Under the pieces are notes generated by a model. That model was not told the DNA's origin. It worked only from the letters and a program-made list of their open reading frames with translations, and made no database searches. 64,000 nt of DNA, from positions 31,704 to 95,703 of the forward strand of contig NZ_BMKA01000009.1 in the NCBI RefSeq assembly GCF_014643735.1, read 5' to 3'. The position numbers were made by a program, and so were the translations under genes. Shown one piece after another: positions 8,138 to 17,340 of the stretch; the stretch's first letter is position 1; the number at the start of each line of letters is the position of its first letter. Source of the stretch: Neptunicoccus cionae. Lineage in GTDB: Bacteria > Pseudomonadota > Alphaproteobacteria > Rhodobacterales > Rhodobacteraceae.

Positions 8138-8413
8138 TCAGCGCCTTTGCCGTGCGGAAAAGTAGTTGAACAACGGGCCAAAGATGAGGGCAACGAACCA
8201 GCCATAGGCAAAGGCTTCGATGAGTCCTAGGCCAAAGCTTGACCAACTAATCCAAGTGACCCACGGAAATAGCGGCAGCCATGCCTTAAACATTGTGGCT
8301 CCGGTAAAGATAAGTCCGAATGCCACGCAGATTGCAAAGGTGATTGCAAAAAATGCACCAAGACTCCATCCGAGCGCCTTGACGGGTATTTGGGGGGTGG
8401 TGGCAATGGTCAT
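8138..8413 (-). CDS. DUF5676-like small membrane protein
   Basis: 91 aa with two long hydrophobic segments (LGAFFAITFAICVAFGLIF, and SSFGLGLIEAFAYGWFVALIF). FGLGLIEAFAYGWFVALIFGPLFN matches what I remember of the DUF5676 family, found in metal-resistance clusters and without known function. First gene of a two-gene operon with the DUF2933-like gene; an ECF-type promoter (8475-8503) lies about 60 bp upstream, suggesting metal-responsive expression. Confidence 0.7.
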   Translation of the reverse strand: MTIATTPQIPVKALGWSLGAFFAITFAICVAFGLIFTGATMFKAWLPLFPWVTWISWSSFGLGLIEAFAYGWFVALIFGPLFNYFSARQRR

Positions 8414-8474
8414 AACATCTCTCCTTCTGTGCAGCGCTTAGTGTCCGATGGACAGGATAAGCGCTTTCAGTAAG

Positions 8475-8503
8475 GTAGACGTATGTGCCGCAAGAACATT
8501 ACA
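8475..8503 (-). promoter_or_regulatory. ECF-type promoter upstream of DUF5676-like gene
   Basis: On the minus strand TGTAATG (8497-8503) is separated by exactly 15 bp from CGTCTAC (8475-8481). The same two boxes with the same spacing occur at 14081-14109, 14450-14478 and, in slightly changed form, 14568-14596. The -10 box CGTCTA is typical of ECF sigma promoters. The ECF gene at 8563-9180 is the obvious reader. Confidence 0.7.
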
Positions 8504-8562
8504 CAATTGACCGCGGAAATCTGCGTTATGCTTTCAAATACAAGGTAAGTTGGTTTTTCGAC

Positions 8563-9180
8563 CTAGCAACTGGATTGCGTAGCTTTGTTTTGGCAGCCTC
8601 CCGGCGGGCAAGAACAATCACTAAAGCCGTCTTTGCAACAGCCGCCGCAGTGGTCCAGCAAACTGTCGCGTAATGCCGCGCGCGCACGGTGGAGCCGCAC
8701 ACCTAAGGCCCCGACAGATACACCAAGGTCAGCGGCAACGGATCGCCGGTCGTCGTCTTCAATATCCACGCGACGTATCAGATCACTTTGATCCGGGCGC
8801 ATGAATGGCATGAGCCCCGTTACACATTGGCAAACGTGGTCGAATTCTTCGGCTCCGTCTTCGCTTACGTCCGCCGTTTTCTGTTCATTCTCGAAAGCGG
8901 CGCTAAGCCTGCGACCACGCCCGATCTTGCGGTAGTGATCATTTAAAGTAGAGCGCAGGACCGCATAGAGCCAAGCTGTCAGTTTGTCGGTTTCACGCAG
9001 CTGGTCTTTGCGTTGCATGACCCTGATACAGAACTCCTGCAAAACATCCTCGGCCTCGGTTACGTTTCCCAATCGCTTGACCAGAAAACCAAGAAACATC
9101 TTCCGGTTAACAGAAAGCGCCTCAACAGAGGGGTCAGTCGTCGGTAGGACGTCGCCGGAAAAATGATCGTCATTGCTCAA
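8563..9180 (-). CDS. ECF sigma factor with cysteine-rich C-terminal tail
   Basis: 205 aa. Sigma region 2 (about 28-95: LGNVTEAEDVLQEFCIRVMQ, then LTAWLYAVLRSTLNDHYRK) and region 4 (about 130-180: SVAADLGVSVGALGVRLHRA). The tail (about 185-205) is packed with cysteine: HCGGCCKDGFSDCSCPPGGC. No anti-sigma gene is adjacent. This resembles metal-sensing ECF factors such as CorE, in which a C-terminal cysteine domain binds copper or cadmium and replaces the anti-sigma factor; equivalence is inferred. Probable targets are the four TGTAATG-N15-CGTCTAC promoters at 8.5 and 14.1-14.6 kb. Confidence 0.85.
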   Translation of the reverse strand: MSNDDHFSGDVLPTTDPSVEALSVNRKMFLGFLVKRLGNVTEAEDVLQEFCIRVMQRKDQLRETDKLTAWLYAVLRSTLNDHYRKIGRGRRLSAAFENEQKTADVSEDGAEEFDHVCQCVTGLMPFMRPDQSDLIRRVDIEDDDRRSVAADLGVSVGALGVRLHRARAALRDSLLDHCGGCCKDGFSDCSCPPGGCQNKATQSSC

Positions 9181-9289
9181 TTGACCGGACCTCTCTTAAA
9201 ATAGAAATGTGGCCCGTGCGCTTGTCAAAAGTGGCGGCACAAGACCCACCAAGTTGTAGTCCAAAATCAGCAGAAATGCAAATACCGCG

Positions 9290-9700
9290 TTAGCGCCACA
9301 GGCCCCAACTGATCGCGAGCGCCGCCGCCAGTATGACATCAATTATGATGCAGAACGGGACATACCACTTCGGGACATCCGTCAGGAAATGGGATTTCCT
9401 ATAGTGAAGCATGTCCCAAACCGCGTGTCCCGCCAAACCAAACGGAATGATCCAAGGCGCTATGACCAATCCACCCAAAGCAAGCACCCCAAAGGTAATG
9501 GCAACGGAGACTTCTGACACGAAAGCCTGTTCCTGGCCATGTATCACAGTAAATCCAACATATATGCCCGCAATGAACGCTAGGGTTAGGGCCGCTGCCG
9601 CAACCGACCAATCCATCGGCAAAAGCAGGTGTGGGACGCTGACCGCAAGTGCGACGATCAGACCACTCCGCATCGGATGGTTTCCAATAAACGTCAGCAT
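9290..9700 (-). CDS. Small membrane protein (DUF6010-like)
   Basis: 136 aa from ATG 9700, one base past the permease stop and eight bases after GGAGGG, which is why this start is preferred to the longer frame. Four hydrophobic segments are visible, with GLAGHAVWDMLHYRKSHFLTDVP between the last two. It resembles, from memory, DUF6010 proteins; function unknown. Tight spacing makes it co-transcribed with the permease and probably the Cu ATPase. Confidence 0.6.
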   Translation of the reverse strand: MLTFIGNHPMRSGLIVALAVSVPHLLLPMDWSVAAAALTLAFIAGIYVGFTVIHGQEQAFVSEVSVAITFGVLALGGLVIAPWIIPFGLAGHAVWDMLHYRKSHFLTDVPKWYVPFCIIIDVILAAALAISWGLWR

Positions 9701-9701
9701 G

Positions 9702-11060
9702 TCACATGCCCTCCATGGCATGATCTTTGTCGTCGGATGGGGCGACATACCATTGTTTCAAATATATCCGCTGGAACACAAAAACGGCCCCAATAGCGAT
9801 GGCTGCAATGAAAACAATAATCGGGTCCGACCCCAGTTTCATCACGGTGAATGCTGCAAGAACAACCGCGTCAAACGCCAGTGCGCACATCAGAATGATG
9901 CCGTTCGCGCCAATTTCATGCCGCAAGTGCCGGAACACGCCCCAGTGCACCAACATATCCATGACCAGGTAAAAGAACGCCCCAAGTGACGCGATCCGGC
10001 TGAGATCGAAAAAGACCGCCAAAATTGATGCCATCACCACGGTATAAACCAAGGTGTGGCTGCGAACTGGACCAGACATTCCGAAATGCCGGTGCGGGAT
10101 CATTTTCATGTCCGTTAGCATCGCCAACATCCGCGAGACGGCAAAAACGCTTGCCAAAACACCAGATGCAGTCGCTACGGCGGCCAAAACAACCGTGAAA
10201 TAGAACCCCGCTTGGCCAAACGCAGGTGCGGCGGCTTCGGCCAGTGAATAGTCTTTGGCGGCAACGATCTGATCAATGGTCAGGTTGGATCCGACCGCCA
10301 GTGCAACCAACAAATAGATCACAACACAGATCGCGATCGAGATCATGATCGTGCGCCCTACATTGCGGTGAGGGTCCGTGATTTCCCCGCCGCTGTTCGT
10401 GATTGTTGTGAAGCCTTTGAACGCAAGGATCGACAACGCAACAGAGGCCACAAATCCGGTCGCGTCAAATCCGGCCCCACTGCTGCTGGCATTCGGGAAA
10501 CTGAACCCGCCAGCCCACAATGCGACAATGCCAAACACCGCAATGCCGCCAATTTTCACGACGGCCATGATAATCGACAGCAGGCCCACTGATCTGTTGC
10601 CCGAGACATTCACAAGAAAAGCAAACAAGATCACGCCGACGGCCAAGAGAGGAACCAACGGGCCGCTGGATATGTCAAACGGGCGCAGCACATAGGTCGC
10701 AAATGTCCGTGCCACAAGGCTTTCTGAAATCACCATTGAAAGCGCCATCAACAAGGCGGCCGCCGCAGCAATCGCACCCGGCCCGTATGCCTTTTGCAAA
10801 ATCATCGCGACGCCACCTGACGACGGCCACGCATTGGACATCTTGATGTAACTGTAGGCACTTAACGATGTGATGATCGCGCCCAATACAAATGACAGCG
10901 CAAAATATGGTCCTGCCAGCTGGGCGATCTGACCAGTCAAAGCAAAGATCCCTGCCCCGATCATGACCCCCGTCCCCATGCCCACAGCGCCACTGAGACT
11001 GATCGAGCCTTTGTTCAGGTCTGTATCGTTCGTATCAGCGCCGCTGTGGTCATGTTGCAT
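9702..11060 (-). CDS. APC-family permease
   Basis: 452 aa, about twelve hydrophobic segments. The first carries GVMIGAGIFALTGQIAQLAGP, the glycine-rich motif of the amino acid/polyamine/cation superfamily. The short N-terminus contains MQHDHSGADTND, very like [11 protein letters not shown] at the start of the Cu ATPase upstream, a curious local similarity that may reflect metal binding. Between the Cu ATPase (16-bp gap) and a small membrane protein, it is likely part of one operon. Substrate unknown. Confidence 0.8.
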   Translation of the reverse strand: MQHDHSGADTNDTDLNKGSISLSGAVGMGTGVMIGAGIFALTGQIAQLAGPYFALSFVLGAIITSLSAYSYIKMSNAWPSSGGVAMILQKAYGPGAIAAAAALLMALSMVISESLVARTFATYVLRPFDISSGPLVPLLAVGVILFAFLVNVSGNRSVGLLSIIMAVVKIGGIAVFGIVALWAGGFSFPNASSSGAGFDATGFVASVALSILAFKGFTTITNSGGEITDPHRNVGRTIMISIAICVVIYLLVALAVGSNLTIDQIVAAKDYSLAEAAAPAFGQAGFYFTVVLAAVATASGVLASVFAVSRMLAMLTDMKMIPHRHFGMSGPVRSHTLVYTVVMASILAVFFDLSRIASLGAFFYLVMDMLVHWGVFRHLRHEIGANGIILMCALAFDAVVLAAFTVMKLGSDPIIVFIAAIAIGAVFVFQRIYLKQWYVAPSDDKDHAMEGM

Positions 11061-11075
11061 TGGATATCCTTGGGT

Positions 11076-13412
11076 TTAGATTTTTGCACTGCGCAGCCGT
11101 AGTGCGTTGAGCACAACGGAAATCGAAGACGCGCTCATGGCGAATGCTGCGAACATTGGGCTGATCAATATTCCGAAGAAGGGGAACAGAATGCCCGCAG
11201 CGACCGGAACACCTGCAGTGTTGTAGATCAGTGCAAAGAACAGGTTCTGGCGAATGTTGCGCATCGTCGCACTTGCCAGCTTGCGCGCACGCACGATCCC
11301 GTCAAGATTCCCTTTCAACAGGGTAATCCCTGCGCTTTCAATCGCGACATCCGCACCTGTGCCCATCGCAATACCGACGTCAGCCTGTGCCAAGGCAGGT
11401 GCATCGTTCACGCCATCACCCGCCATCGCAACTTTTGCGCCAGCTTCCTGCAATTCGCGCACGATACGCGCCTTGTCTTGCGGCAGAACGTCGGCACGGA
11501 TTTCGTCAATCCCCAGACGGACACCGATTGCCTTGGCGGTGCGTTCGTTGTCGCCCGTTGCCATGATGATCCGGAAGCCCAGTTCGTGCAGCGCTTTTAG
11601 GGCCGCAGGTGTGGTTTCCTTTACAGGGTCCGCAACGCTGACCAGTCCTGCAATTTTGCCATCAAGAACGACAAACATAACTGTTTCGCCTTCGTCACGG
11701 CGCAGGTTGGCCTTGTCGATCAAATCCCCGCCTTCAAGGCCCATATCGGTGATCAACGCGCGGTTACCAAGTGCTACGCGCTTGCCATCAACAACACCTT
11801 TCACACCCTTACCAGTGATGGCTTCAAAGTCGGTTGCCGTGACCATGTCAACGCCACGTTCCTGCGCACCGCGCACGATTGCCTCGGCAAGCGGGTGTTC
11901 TGACCCGCGCTCAAGTGATGCGGCAAGGCGTAATACCTCCGCTTCATCGTGGCCAGCCTCGGGCAAGACGGCAACTAAAGTTGGCTTGCCTTCAGTCAGC
12001 GTGCCGGTCTTGTCGACAATCAAGGTATCGACCTTTTCAAACCGTTCCAGCGCCTCGGCGTTTTTGATCAGAACACCCGCTTGCGCCCCGCGACCAGTGG
12101 CTGTCATGATTGACATGGGTGTCGCCAGACCAAGCGCACAGGGGCACGCGATGATCAGCACCGCAACCGCAGAGATCAGCGCATAGGACAGTGCAGGTGC
12201 CGGACCCCAAAGCGCCCACGCAGCAAAGGCAAGAACCGCCACCAAGATCACAATCGGCACAAAGTACCCTGCAACTTGATCCGCATATTTCTGGATTGGT
12301 GCGCGGCTACGTTGCGCGTTTGATACCATTTCGACGATTTGGGACAACATCGTATCGGACCCGACCCGGGTGGCCGCAATCACAAGACTGCCCGTGCCGT
12401 TGATCGTAGCACCCGTGACGGTGTCGCCTTCGACCTTTTCGACAGGAACAGGTTCGCCTGTGATCATGCTCTCGTCGATGGACGATCGCCCTTCGGTCAC
12501 TGTGCCGTCCACCGGAACCTTGTCGCCGGGGCGCACACGGACGTGGTCCCCAACAAGAACATCCTCAAGTGGGATTTCTTCTTCAGTGCCATCTTCGCGA
12601 ATGACACTTGCGGTTTTGGCCGCCATATCAAGCAGTGCGTGGATCGCCTTGCCTGTGCCTTCGCGTGCGCGCAATTCCATTACCTGCCCCAACAAGACCA
12701 ATGTGACAATCACGGCGGCGGCCTCGAAGTAGACGCCGACATTACCGTCGACATCACGAAAGCCGCTTGGAAAAATGGACGGCACAAGAACAGCAACGAT
12801 ACTGAATATCCACGCGGCCATGACGCCCATAGCAATCAACGAGAACATGTTGAGGTTCATGGTTTTGAAGGAGTTCCAGCCCCGTACAAGAAACGGCCAA
12901 CCGCTGTAGAGTACGACAGGCGCGCCAAGGACCAGTTCGATCCAAAGCGTGGCGCGTTCTCCAAATATGTCGCGGACAGGCAGACCCAGATACGGGCCCA
13001 TTGTCAGGATCAGCAGAGGGATTGTCAAAATTGCCCCAAACCAGAACCGGCGCGTGAAATCGACAAGCTCGTGGCTGGGTCCGTCGTCCATTGTTGCCGA
13101 TTCCAACTCCAGTCCCATTCCGCAAATCGGACAGGACCCTGCATGCGGCTGGCGCACGTCTGGGTGCATCGGGCACGTGTAAACAGCGCCGTCAAATCCG
13201 GCAGGAACACCATCCAAATCACCAGCGGGCACCTTTTCGGCCCCATGATGACCGTGGACTCCATACCCTGTATGTGCAGCGGCGTCTGCCTCTGCCTTTG
13301 GCACCAGATGCATACCGCACTTGGGACAATCCCCCGGCCCGTCTTGTTGAACTTCCGGATGCATGGGACAAACGTACAAGGACGTATCAGCGGGTGAATG
13401 TGAGTGTTGCAT
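11076..13412 (-). CDS. Copper-type P1B ATPase with two heavy-metal-binding CPMHP domains
   Basis: 778 aa from ATG 13412 (the longer frame adds 24 non-conserved residues). Two N-terminal HMBD modules, [10 protein letters not shown]...CPKCGMHL (about 12-40) and [10 protein letters not shown]...CPICGMGL (about 77-105), stand where HMA domains usually are. The core has the P1B-1 signature [10 protein letters not shown], the phosphorylation site [19 protein letters not shown] in the nucleotide-binding domain, and [12 protein letters not shown]. It should pump Cu(I) (possibly Ag(I)) out of the cytoplasm. It differs from the HMA-type copA at 26.7-29.2 kb, so two exporter classes coexist. It heads the ATPase, permease, DUF6010-like cluster. 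Confidence 0.92.
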   Translation of the reverse strand: MQHSHSPADTSLYVCPMHPEVQQDGPGDCPKCGMHLVPKAEADAAAHTGYGVHGHHGAEKVPAGDLDGVPAGFDGAVYTCPMHPDVRQPHAGSCPICGMGLELESATMDDGPSHELVDFTRRFWFGAILTIPLLILTMGPYLGLPVRDIFGERATLWIELVLGAPVVLYSGWPFLVRGWNSFKTMNLNMFSLIAMGVMAAWIFSIVAVLVPSIFPSGFRDVDGNVGVYFEAAAVIVTLVLLGQVMELRAREGTGKAIHALLDMAAKTASVIREDGTEEEIPLEDVLVGDHVRVRPGDKVPVDGTVTEGRSSIDESMITGEPVPVEKVEGDTVTGATINGTGSLVIAATRVGSDTMLSQIVEMVSNAQRSRAPIQKYADQVAGYFVPIVILVAVLAFAAWALWGPAPALSYALISAVAVLIIACPCALGLATPMSIMTATGRGAQAGVLIKNAEALERFEKVDTLIVDKTGTLTEGKPTLVAVLPEAGHDEAEVLRLAASLERGSEHPLAEAIVRGAQERGVDMVTATDFEAITGKGVKGVVDGKRVALGNRALITDMGLEGGDLIDKANLRRDEGETVMFVVLDGKIAGLVSVADPVKETTPAALKALHELGFRIIMATGDNERTAKAIGVRLGIDEIRADVLPQDKARIVRELQEAGAKVAMAGDGVNDAPALAQADVGIAMGTGADVAIESAGITLLKGNLDGIVRARKLASATMRNIRQNLFFALIYNTAGVPVAAGILFPFFGILISPMFAAFAMSASSISVVLNALRLRSAKI

Positions 13413-13709
13413 GATGCAGACGTTCCTTAAATATGCTGTCTTTGCGACAAGACGGCTTGCCGATTTCTGTTGTGATCCAATCAAGGAAACCCAACCATTT
13501 AATGTCCCACACCCTCGACCACGACGATTTGCAAGGGCTCGGTTGTCGCTTGGTCAACGTTCATTCTGCAGGAGCGGCCCACGATGATACGGCAAATTCG
13601 CCGAGCTCGAGAATACTGGGTAAATGGTAGAGTTCGAGGGCGAGCGATGCAAATATAGCCAGACCCTCGGTTTTCCATACAATATCACCCAAGGCCGCAT
13701 CCTGGACCG

Positions 13710-13817
13710 TCAGGATTTAATCCGAACCAGCATAAGCGCACGCTGTGTCTGCGTTTTCTTCCGTTTGGAAAGTAAAAGCAGATAACCCGCTGCTATGGTC
13801 AGAAAAATCAAAGTCAT
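13710..13817 (-). CDS. 35-aa single-span membrane peptide
   Basis: A short frame, MTLIFLTIAAGYLLLLSKRK then KTQTQRALMLVRIKS, opens at ATG 13817 after AAGGA at proper spacing. One membrane segment is followed by a basic tail (positive side in). It lies 44 bp after the Cys-rich 60-aa gene and probably shares its ECF-type promoter. Function unknown. The strong ribosome-binding site and clear topology make translation likely. Confidence 0.5.
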   Translation of the reverse strand: MTLIFLTIAAGYLLLLSKRKKTQTQRALMLVRIKS

Positions 13818-13861
13818 TGTCGTGTTCCTTCACTCAGAGAACTGGGCTTGTTGGTCCGCAA

Positions 13862-14044
13862 TTATTTACCGCAGCAGCTGTGGGATTGATCTTTAGTTGG
13901 GTTAGATGTGGGTGCGCCTGACAAATCGGCGGTCTTCGCACGCTGGTTATCCACGGTTGCGCTGATCGTCTTAGACGACGCACAGCAACAGCCGCCTTGT
14001 GCCGGCTGAACGGTTTTTTCGTGTGGTGTTATATCTGTTCTCAT
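13862..14044 (-). CDS. Small cysteine-rich protein
   Basis: 60 aa, beginning MRTDITPHEKTVQPAQGGCC and carrying a CCCASS cluster near residue 20 and a terminal HSCCGK. No signal peptide or membrane span. AAGGA precedes ATG 14044. The paired cysteine clusters suggest soft-metal binding in the cytoplasm. It sits directly behind the ECF-type promoter at 14081-14109. I do not recognise a named family. Confidence 0.65.
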   Translation of the reverse strand: MRTDITPHEKTVQPAQGGCCCASSKTISATVDNQRAKTADLSGAPTSNPTKDQSHSCCGK

Positions 14045-14080
14045 GTCTCATATCCTTTGGCCAAAACGGTGTTGTATAAA

Positions 14081-14109
14081 GTAGACGTTCCATCCCGTAA
14101 GGCATTACA
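14081..14109 (-). promoter_or_regulatory. ECF-type promoter upstream of the Cys-rich peptide gene
   Basis: TGTAATG (complement of 14103-14109), 15 bp, CGTCTAC (complement of 14081-14087), 37 bp before ATG 14044. Same boxes and spacing as the sites at 8475 and 14450. Confidence 0.7.
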
Positions 14110-14126
14110 AAATTAGTTTGAGAAAA

Positions 14127-14417
14127 TTAGTGCGGCCTGTGATAACCGCAGCTTGTCGGTCCATCCTGCGATGGGCCGACGAACAATTCGCCGATGTGTG
14201 CGTTCAGGGTCTGTCGTCCAAACTTTAGTCGCTTAACCACTTCCGTCAAACTTATCTCTAGCCTAATTGCGACGATCAGAAGTGATATTCCTTCAAGATC
14301 AATCGCTCGGACGATTAACGCCTGATCCAATGGAAGTATCGGCAATAACAAATCCAGGCAGTCGCAAATCACGACTTTCATTTCATCGTCTAACTGTGTT
14401 TCTTGATGTATGTTCAT
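14127..14417 (-). CDS. Stand-alone sigma region-4-like protein
   Basis: 96 aa. The segment ICDCLDLLLPILPLDQALIV, continuing RAIDLEGISLLIVAIRLEIS, then LTEVVKRLKFGRQTLNAHI, resembles region 4 of the ECF factor at 8563-9180, whose equivalent begins VCQCVTGLMPFMRPDQSDLI. There is no region 2, so it cannot be a complete sigma factor. It ends TSCGYHRPH, a possible metal ligand set. It might compete with or modulate the ECF factor or act as a metal-sensing DNA-binding protein. An ECF-type promoter lies just upstream, and the Rieske gene diverges. Confidence 0.6.
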   Translation of the reverse strand: MNIHQETQLDDEMKVVICDCLDLLLPILPLDQALIVRAIDLEGISLLIVAIRLEISLTEVVKRLKFGRQTLNAHIGELFVGPSQDGPTSCGYHRPH

Positions 14418-14449
14418 CGCATGCTCCAGCGCGGGATCTTTGTCGAAAC

Positions 14450-14478
14450 GTAGACGTTAACAGTGCCAATCCATTACA
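14450..14478 (-). promoter_or_regulatory. ECF-type promoter upstream of the sigma-4-like gene
   Basis: TGTAATG (complement of 14472-14478), 15 bp, CGTCTAC (complement of 14450-14456), 33 bp before the ATG at 14417. Identical boxes and spacing to the 8475 and 14081 sites. Confidence 0.7.
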
Positions 14479-14567
14479 GGTTCGCCAGAAGTTGGAGGCC
14501 TTTGGGTGGAACTCGTAGCGCTTAGCGCATTCATTCGGTCTAAAAGATTGGGTCAAAGCGCAATCCT

Positions 14568-14596
14568 TGTAATGTTTTCGCCCGACATGCGTCTTC
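14568..14596 (+). promoter_or_regulatory. ECF-type promoter upstream of the Rieske gene
   Basis: Plus-strand TGTAATG (14568-14574), 15 bp, CGTCTTC (14590-14596), 66 bp before ATG 14663. One base in the -10 box differs from the other three sites. It diverges from the 14450 promoter. Confidence 0.6.
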
Positions 14597-14662
14597 TTAT
14601 CAGAAGCAACGTGTTCAGCTTTGGAAACGAAGCACGGAGTGCAAAAATTTGTGGAGAAAATC

Positions 14663-15232
14663 ATGACTGATGCGGAAAAATCAGCCGAAAGGTGCAACCA
14701 CCGCAACGGGACGACTACGATTCCAGTTCGCCGCGATTTTTTGTATTTTGCTACGGCAGGAGCGGGTGCCGTAGCCACCGGTGCTGCGGTTTGGCCACTC
14801 TTGAACTCAATGAACCCAAGTGCCGATGTCACCGCGTTGTCCACGATCGATTTAGATCTGGAGGGCATCGAAGTAGGCACACGCATTACACTAACCTGGC
14901 GTGGCAAACCGCTTTTTGTAGATCACCGCACGCAAGAACAAATTGCGTTGGCGCGGGCCGATGACGGTGCTGACCTGATTGACCCGGCACTGGACTCCGA
15001 AAGGGCACAACGCCCTGAATGGCTGGTGGTCATAGGCGTTTGTACGCATCTTGGGTGTGTGCCTCTGGGTCAGAACAGCAGTGAACCGCTTGGCGACTGG
15101 AAGGGTTGGTTTTGCCCTTGCCATGGATCACATTACGACACTGCGGGGCGGATACGCAAAGGTCCTGCCCCGCGCAACCTTGATCTGCCACCTTACGAAT
15201 TCGTGACCAATTCGTGGCTACGGATTGGCTGA
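14663..15232 (+). CDS. Orphan Rieske [2Fe-2S] protein (petA-like)
   Basis: 189 aa from ATG 14663, preceded by GGAG; the frame upstream lacks conservation. After a Tat-like start ([21 protein letters not shown]) comes the Rieske domain with CTHLGC and [20 protein letters not shown], the cluster ligands and proline loop of cytochrome bc1 iron-sulfur subunits. No cytochrome b or c1 gene follows, so it is an isolated copy. It could replace the chromosomal subunit when copper damages the [2Fe-2S] cluster, consistent with the ECF-type promoter ahead of it; that role is inferred. Confidence 0.88.
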   Translation: MTDAEKSAERCNHRNGTTTIPVRRDFLYFATAGAGAVATGAAVWPLLNSMNPSADVTALSTIDLDLEGIEVGTRITLTWRGKPLFVDHRTQEQIALARADDGADLIDPALDSERAQRPEWLVVIGVCTHLGCVPLGQNSSEPLGDWKGWFCPCHGSHYDTAGRIRKGPAPRNLDLPPYEFVTNSWLRIG

Positions 15233-15480
15233 AACGACACCAAAATCGCAGTTTGGTTGTTGGTATCGGTAGTGGCTTAGAGCATATCGAGGACCACATA
15301 AGCGCGAGCGTATGTACCGTGAGAATGTTCCATCAGATTATTTGCCGACAAATAAGTGGAAAAAATCCCATCCGAAACTTACCGTTCTTGACCGGTATTT
15401 AGGACCATCCTTCAGCATTTATTGATAAATGACAGCGCACATCTTGTTAAAAGGCTATCAAGATTAAAGATACGGCTTTG

Positions 15481-16020
15481 TCACTCAAACTCAACCATCT
15501 GCTCTTCAAAAAACGAAATCGCTGAATCGCTGTCCCATTCAGCTGGCCCGGGCTTGCGACCTATTTCGCGTCCCTGAGGGTCAATCAGAAGGGTTGTCGG
15601 CATCGCAAAAATTCCAAGCTTGCGCATGGCTGATCCGGTTTGGTCTATGAATATGCTGTCCTCATCGAGACCAAGTTCTTGATAGAGGCGGAGCACGCTG
15701 GCGCGTTTTCCGGCATCGGTAGAAAGGGCAACGACCTGGAATTGTTGTCCCCCGAGTTCTTGCTGCAAACCCTGCAAGTCGGGGAGTTCCTTGCGACATG
15801 GCGGACACCACGTTGCCCAGACGTTCAGGAGAAGGTATTTTCCTTCGAAATCCTCAAGCGTAAACTGCTGCCCTTCCAAATCTTCAAACGCGATTTCTGG
15901 GATTTCTTTAGGTGTCGGATGAATGCCGAAAACGAACCTTTTTCCCTCTGCGAATGTCGTACCCGGCAAGATTGCAAGCAACATCACGAAGGGAAGAAAC
16001 CGCTTTATGAATTGTTTCAT
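15481..16020 (-). CDS. TlpA-family periplasmic thioredoxin
   Basis: 179 aa. Signal peptide (MKQFIKRFLPFVMLLAILPG), then an AhpC/TSA-type thioredoxin fold with NVWATWCPPCRKELPDLQ as the active site and a cis-proline region MPTTLLIDPQG. Such proteins reduce periplasmic disulfides, often in cytochrome or copper-site assembly. It overlaps the upstream sialidase-fold gene by ATGA, so the two are co-translated. Confidence 0.88.
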   Translation of the reverse strand: MKQFIKRFLPFVMLLAILPGTTFAEGKRFVFGIHPTPKEIPEIAFEDLEGQQFTLEDFEGKYLLLNVWATWCPPCRKELPDLQGLQQELGGQQFQVVALSTDAGKRASVLRLYQELGLDEDSIFIDQTGSAMRKLGIFAMPTTLLIDPQGREIGRKPGPAEWDSDSAISFFEEQMVEFE

Positions 16021-17297
16021 TTCAACTCCTCCGTTCGTGCCAACACCGTGCGTATTGTCGTCCCGCCTCTGGGTTGGGTCACGGATGGGTTTGTGGGTTC
16101 TGTCCAGGCGATGAACACGCCCTCATTGCCAAGTGTCATTCTGGGGAAACCGACTGTTCTCCCGCTTGGGCTGATCGCCACGACTTCGGGGCGTACGCAA
16201 CCTTCTTGCGGTTTGACGGCACAGATCAGAATTGCTTCACCCTGCACTGTTTGTTTGACCCAAGTCACCAGCGCAGAGCCATCTTTCAATTGTATGACGT
16301 CGACCCTACCGGACGGTGCACTGGTGTCAATTTCCAGCGCTTTCGCAAAGGTTATGCCATCATCGCTTGAAAACGCGACTTTGACCTTGGGAATATCATT
16401 TGCCGCGGTGAACCACGCCACAGCGGAGTTGCCATCTACCGTATCAATCGCGGGGCCGTTCACGGGGCAGCCTTCGATGTTCCATCCGTCTATGCTGACT
16501 GGTTGCGGGGTGGACCATCCCTGCGATGTTTCGCGCACGATTGATATGTCCCGTATCTCTTCGAGCGACCGGTCCCTGTAGACGACAAGAAGTTCGTTAT
16601 CGCCGGTTACCGCAGCGGAAGTCTGACAACATGTACAGGTACGCGCGTCGAGCAATAGATCCTCTCCCATGGAGCTATCGGCCGAAAATTTGCGCATACG
16701 CAATTGCATGGCGTTATCTGCAACATCTTGTGACGTGTAGGTGTCATAGCTCTGCCCATCCAACCAGATCACCGAAAAACCGCCGCCATCGTTTGGCAGC
16801 AGTGTCGCGAAACCGTGCTGGCGTTGTGAACGATCGTCGTGAGGAATGATTGGTGTTGACCAAGTCACACCTTCGTCCTGTGAAAAGGCGATATTGATAT
16901 CGTAGAAATAGTCATCATCACCATTGGCGCGAAGCCAATGCGCAACAAGCGAGCCATCTTCCAAAGCGATAGCAGATGGAAAATCTGCCCAATTTACGAA
17001 GAGATCATTCCGCTCAACCACGGTTTGTGGCCTAGACCATTCGGTACCATCAGAAATTGCGACTTTTACTACAAAACTGTCTCCTTGAGGTTCAGTCCAA
17101 CTCATCAGCACGCGACCATCGTTCATGGTGGAGAGAGATGGCTCACGTGCCCCTTTGGTCACAGGCGGAGATAGTTCCTTGATAGAAGAAAAAACTCTAT
17201 TTTCAGCATTGCTATCAGAAGCGCCGAGCCACAGAACGCACAACGATGCAAGCGCAGATCTCAGAAATTGGGTGAGCTGTTGGCATTTCAGTTTCAT
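16017..17297 (-). CDS. Exported sialidase-fold (BNR-repeat-like) protein
   Basis: 426 aa with a signal peptide (ending about GASDSNA). Repeated blocks such as DGRVLMSWTEPQGD, FSQDEGVTWSTP and FSSDDGITFAKAL are Asp-box-like turns of a six-bladed sialidase propeller. A CTCC motif occurs in ARTCTCCQTSAAV. True sialidase activity is not implied; Asp-box propellers occur in many exported proteins. Coupled with a TlpA thioredoxin and followed by cytochrome c genes, it may be a copper- or haem-related periplasmic assembly factor. Confidence 0.65.
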   Translation of the reverse strand: MKLKCQQLTQFLRSALASLCVLWLGASDSNAENRVFSSIKELSPPVTKGAREPSLSTMNDGRVLMSWTEPQGDSFVVKVAISDGTEWSRPQTVVERNDLFVNWADFPSAIALEDGSLVAHWLRANGDDDYFYDINIAFSQDEGVTWSTPIIPHDDRSQRQHGFATLLPNDGGGFSVIWLDGQSYDTYTSQDVADNAMQLRMRKFSADSSMGEDLLLDARTCTCCQTSAAVTGDNELLVVYRDRSLEEIRDISIVRETSQGWSTPQPVSIDGWNIEGCPVNGPAIDTVDGNSAVAWFTAANDIPKVKVAFSSDDGITFAKALEIDTSAPSGRVDVIQLKDGSALVTWVKQTVQGEAILICAVKPQEGCVRPEVVAISPSGRTVGFPRMTLGNEGVFIAWTEPTNPSVTQPRGGTTIRTVLARTEELK

Positions 17298-17340
17298 TTG
17301 CTCACGATCACTTCCCTTGGCTTCAGCACTCTTACCGTAA

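Noticed and set aside
12339-13397. 352-aa open frame on the plus strand
   Set aside because: It lies opposite the Cu ATPase and reads as a Cys/His-poor shadow with no ribosome-binding site or domain; the ATPase has full motifs.
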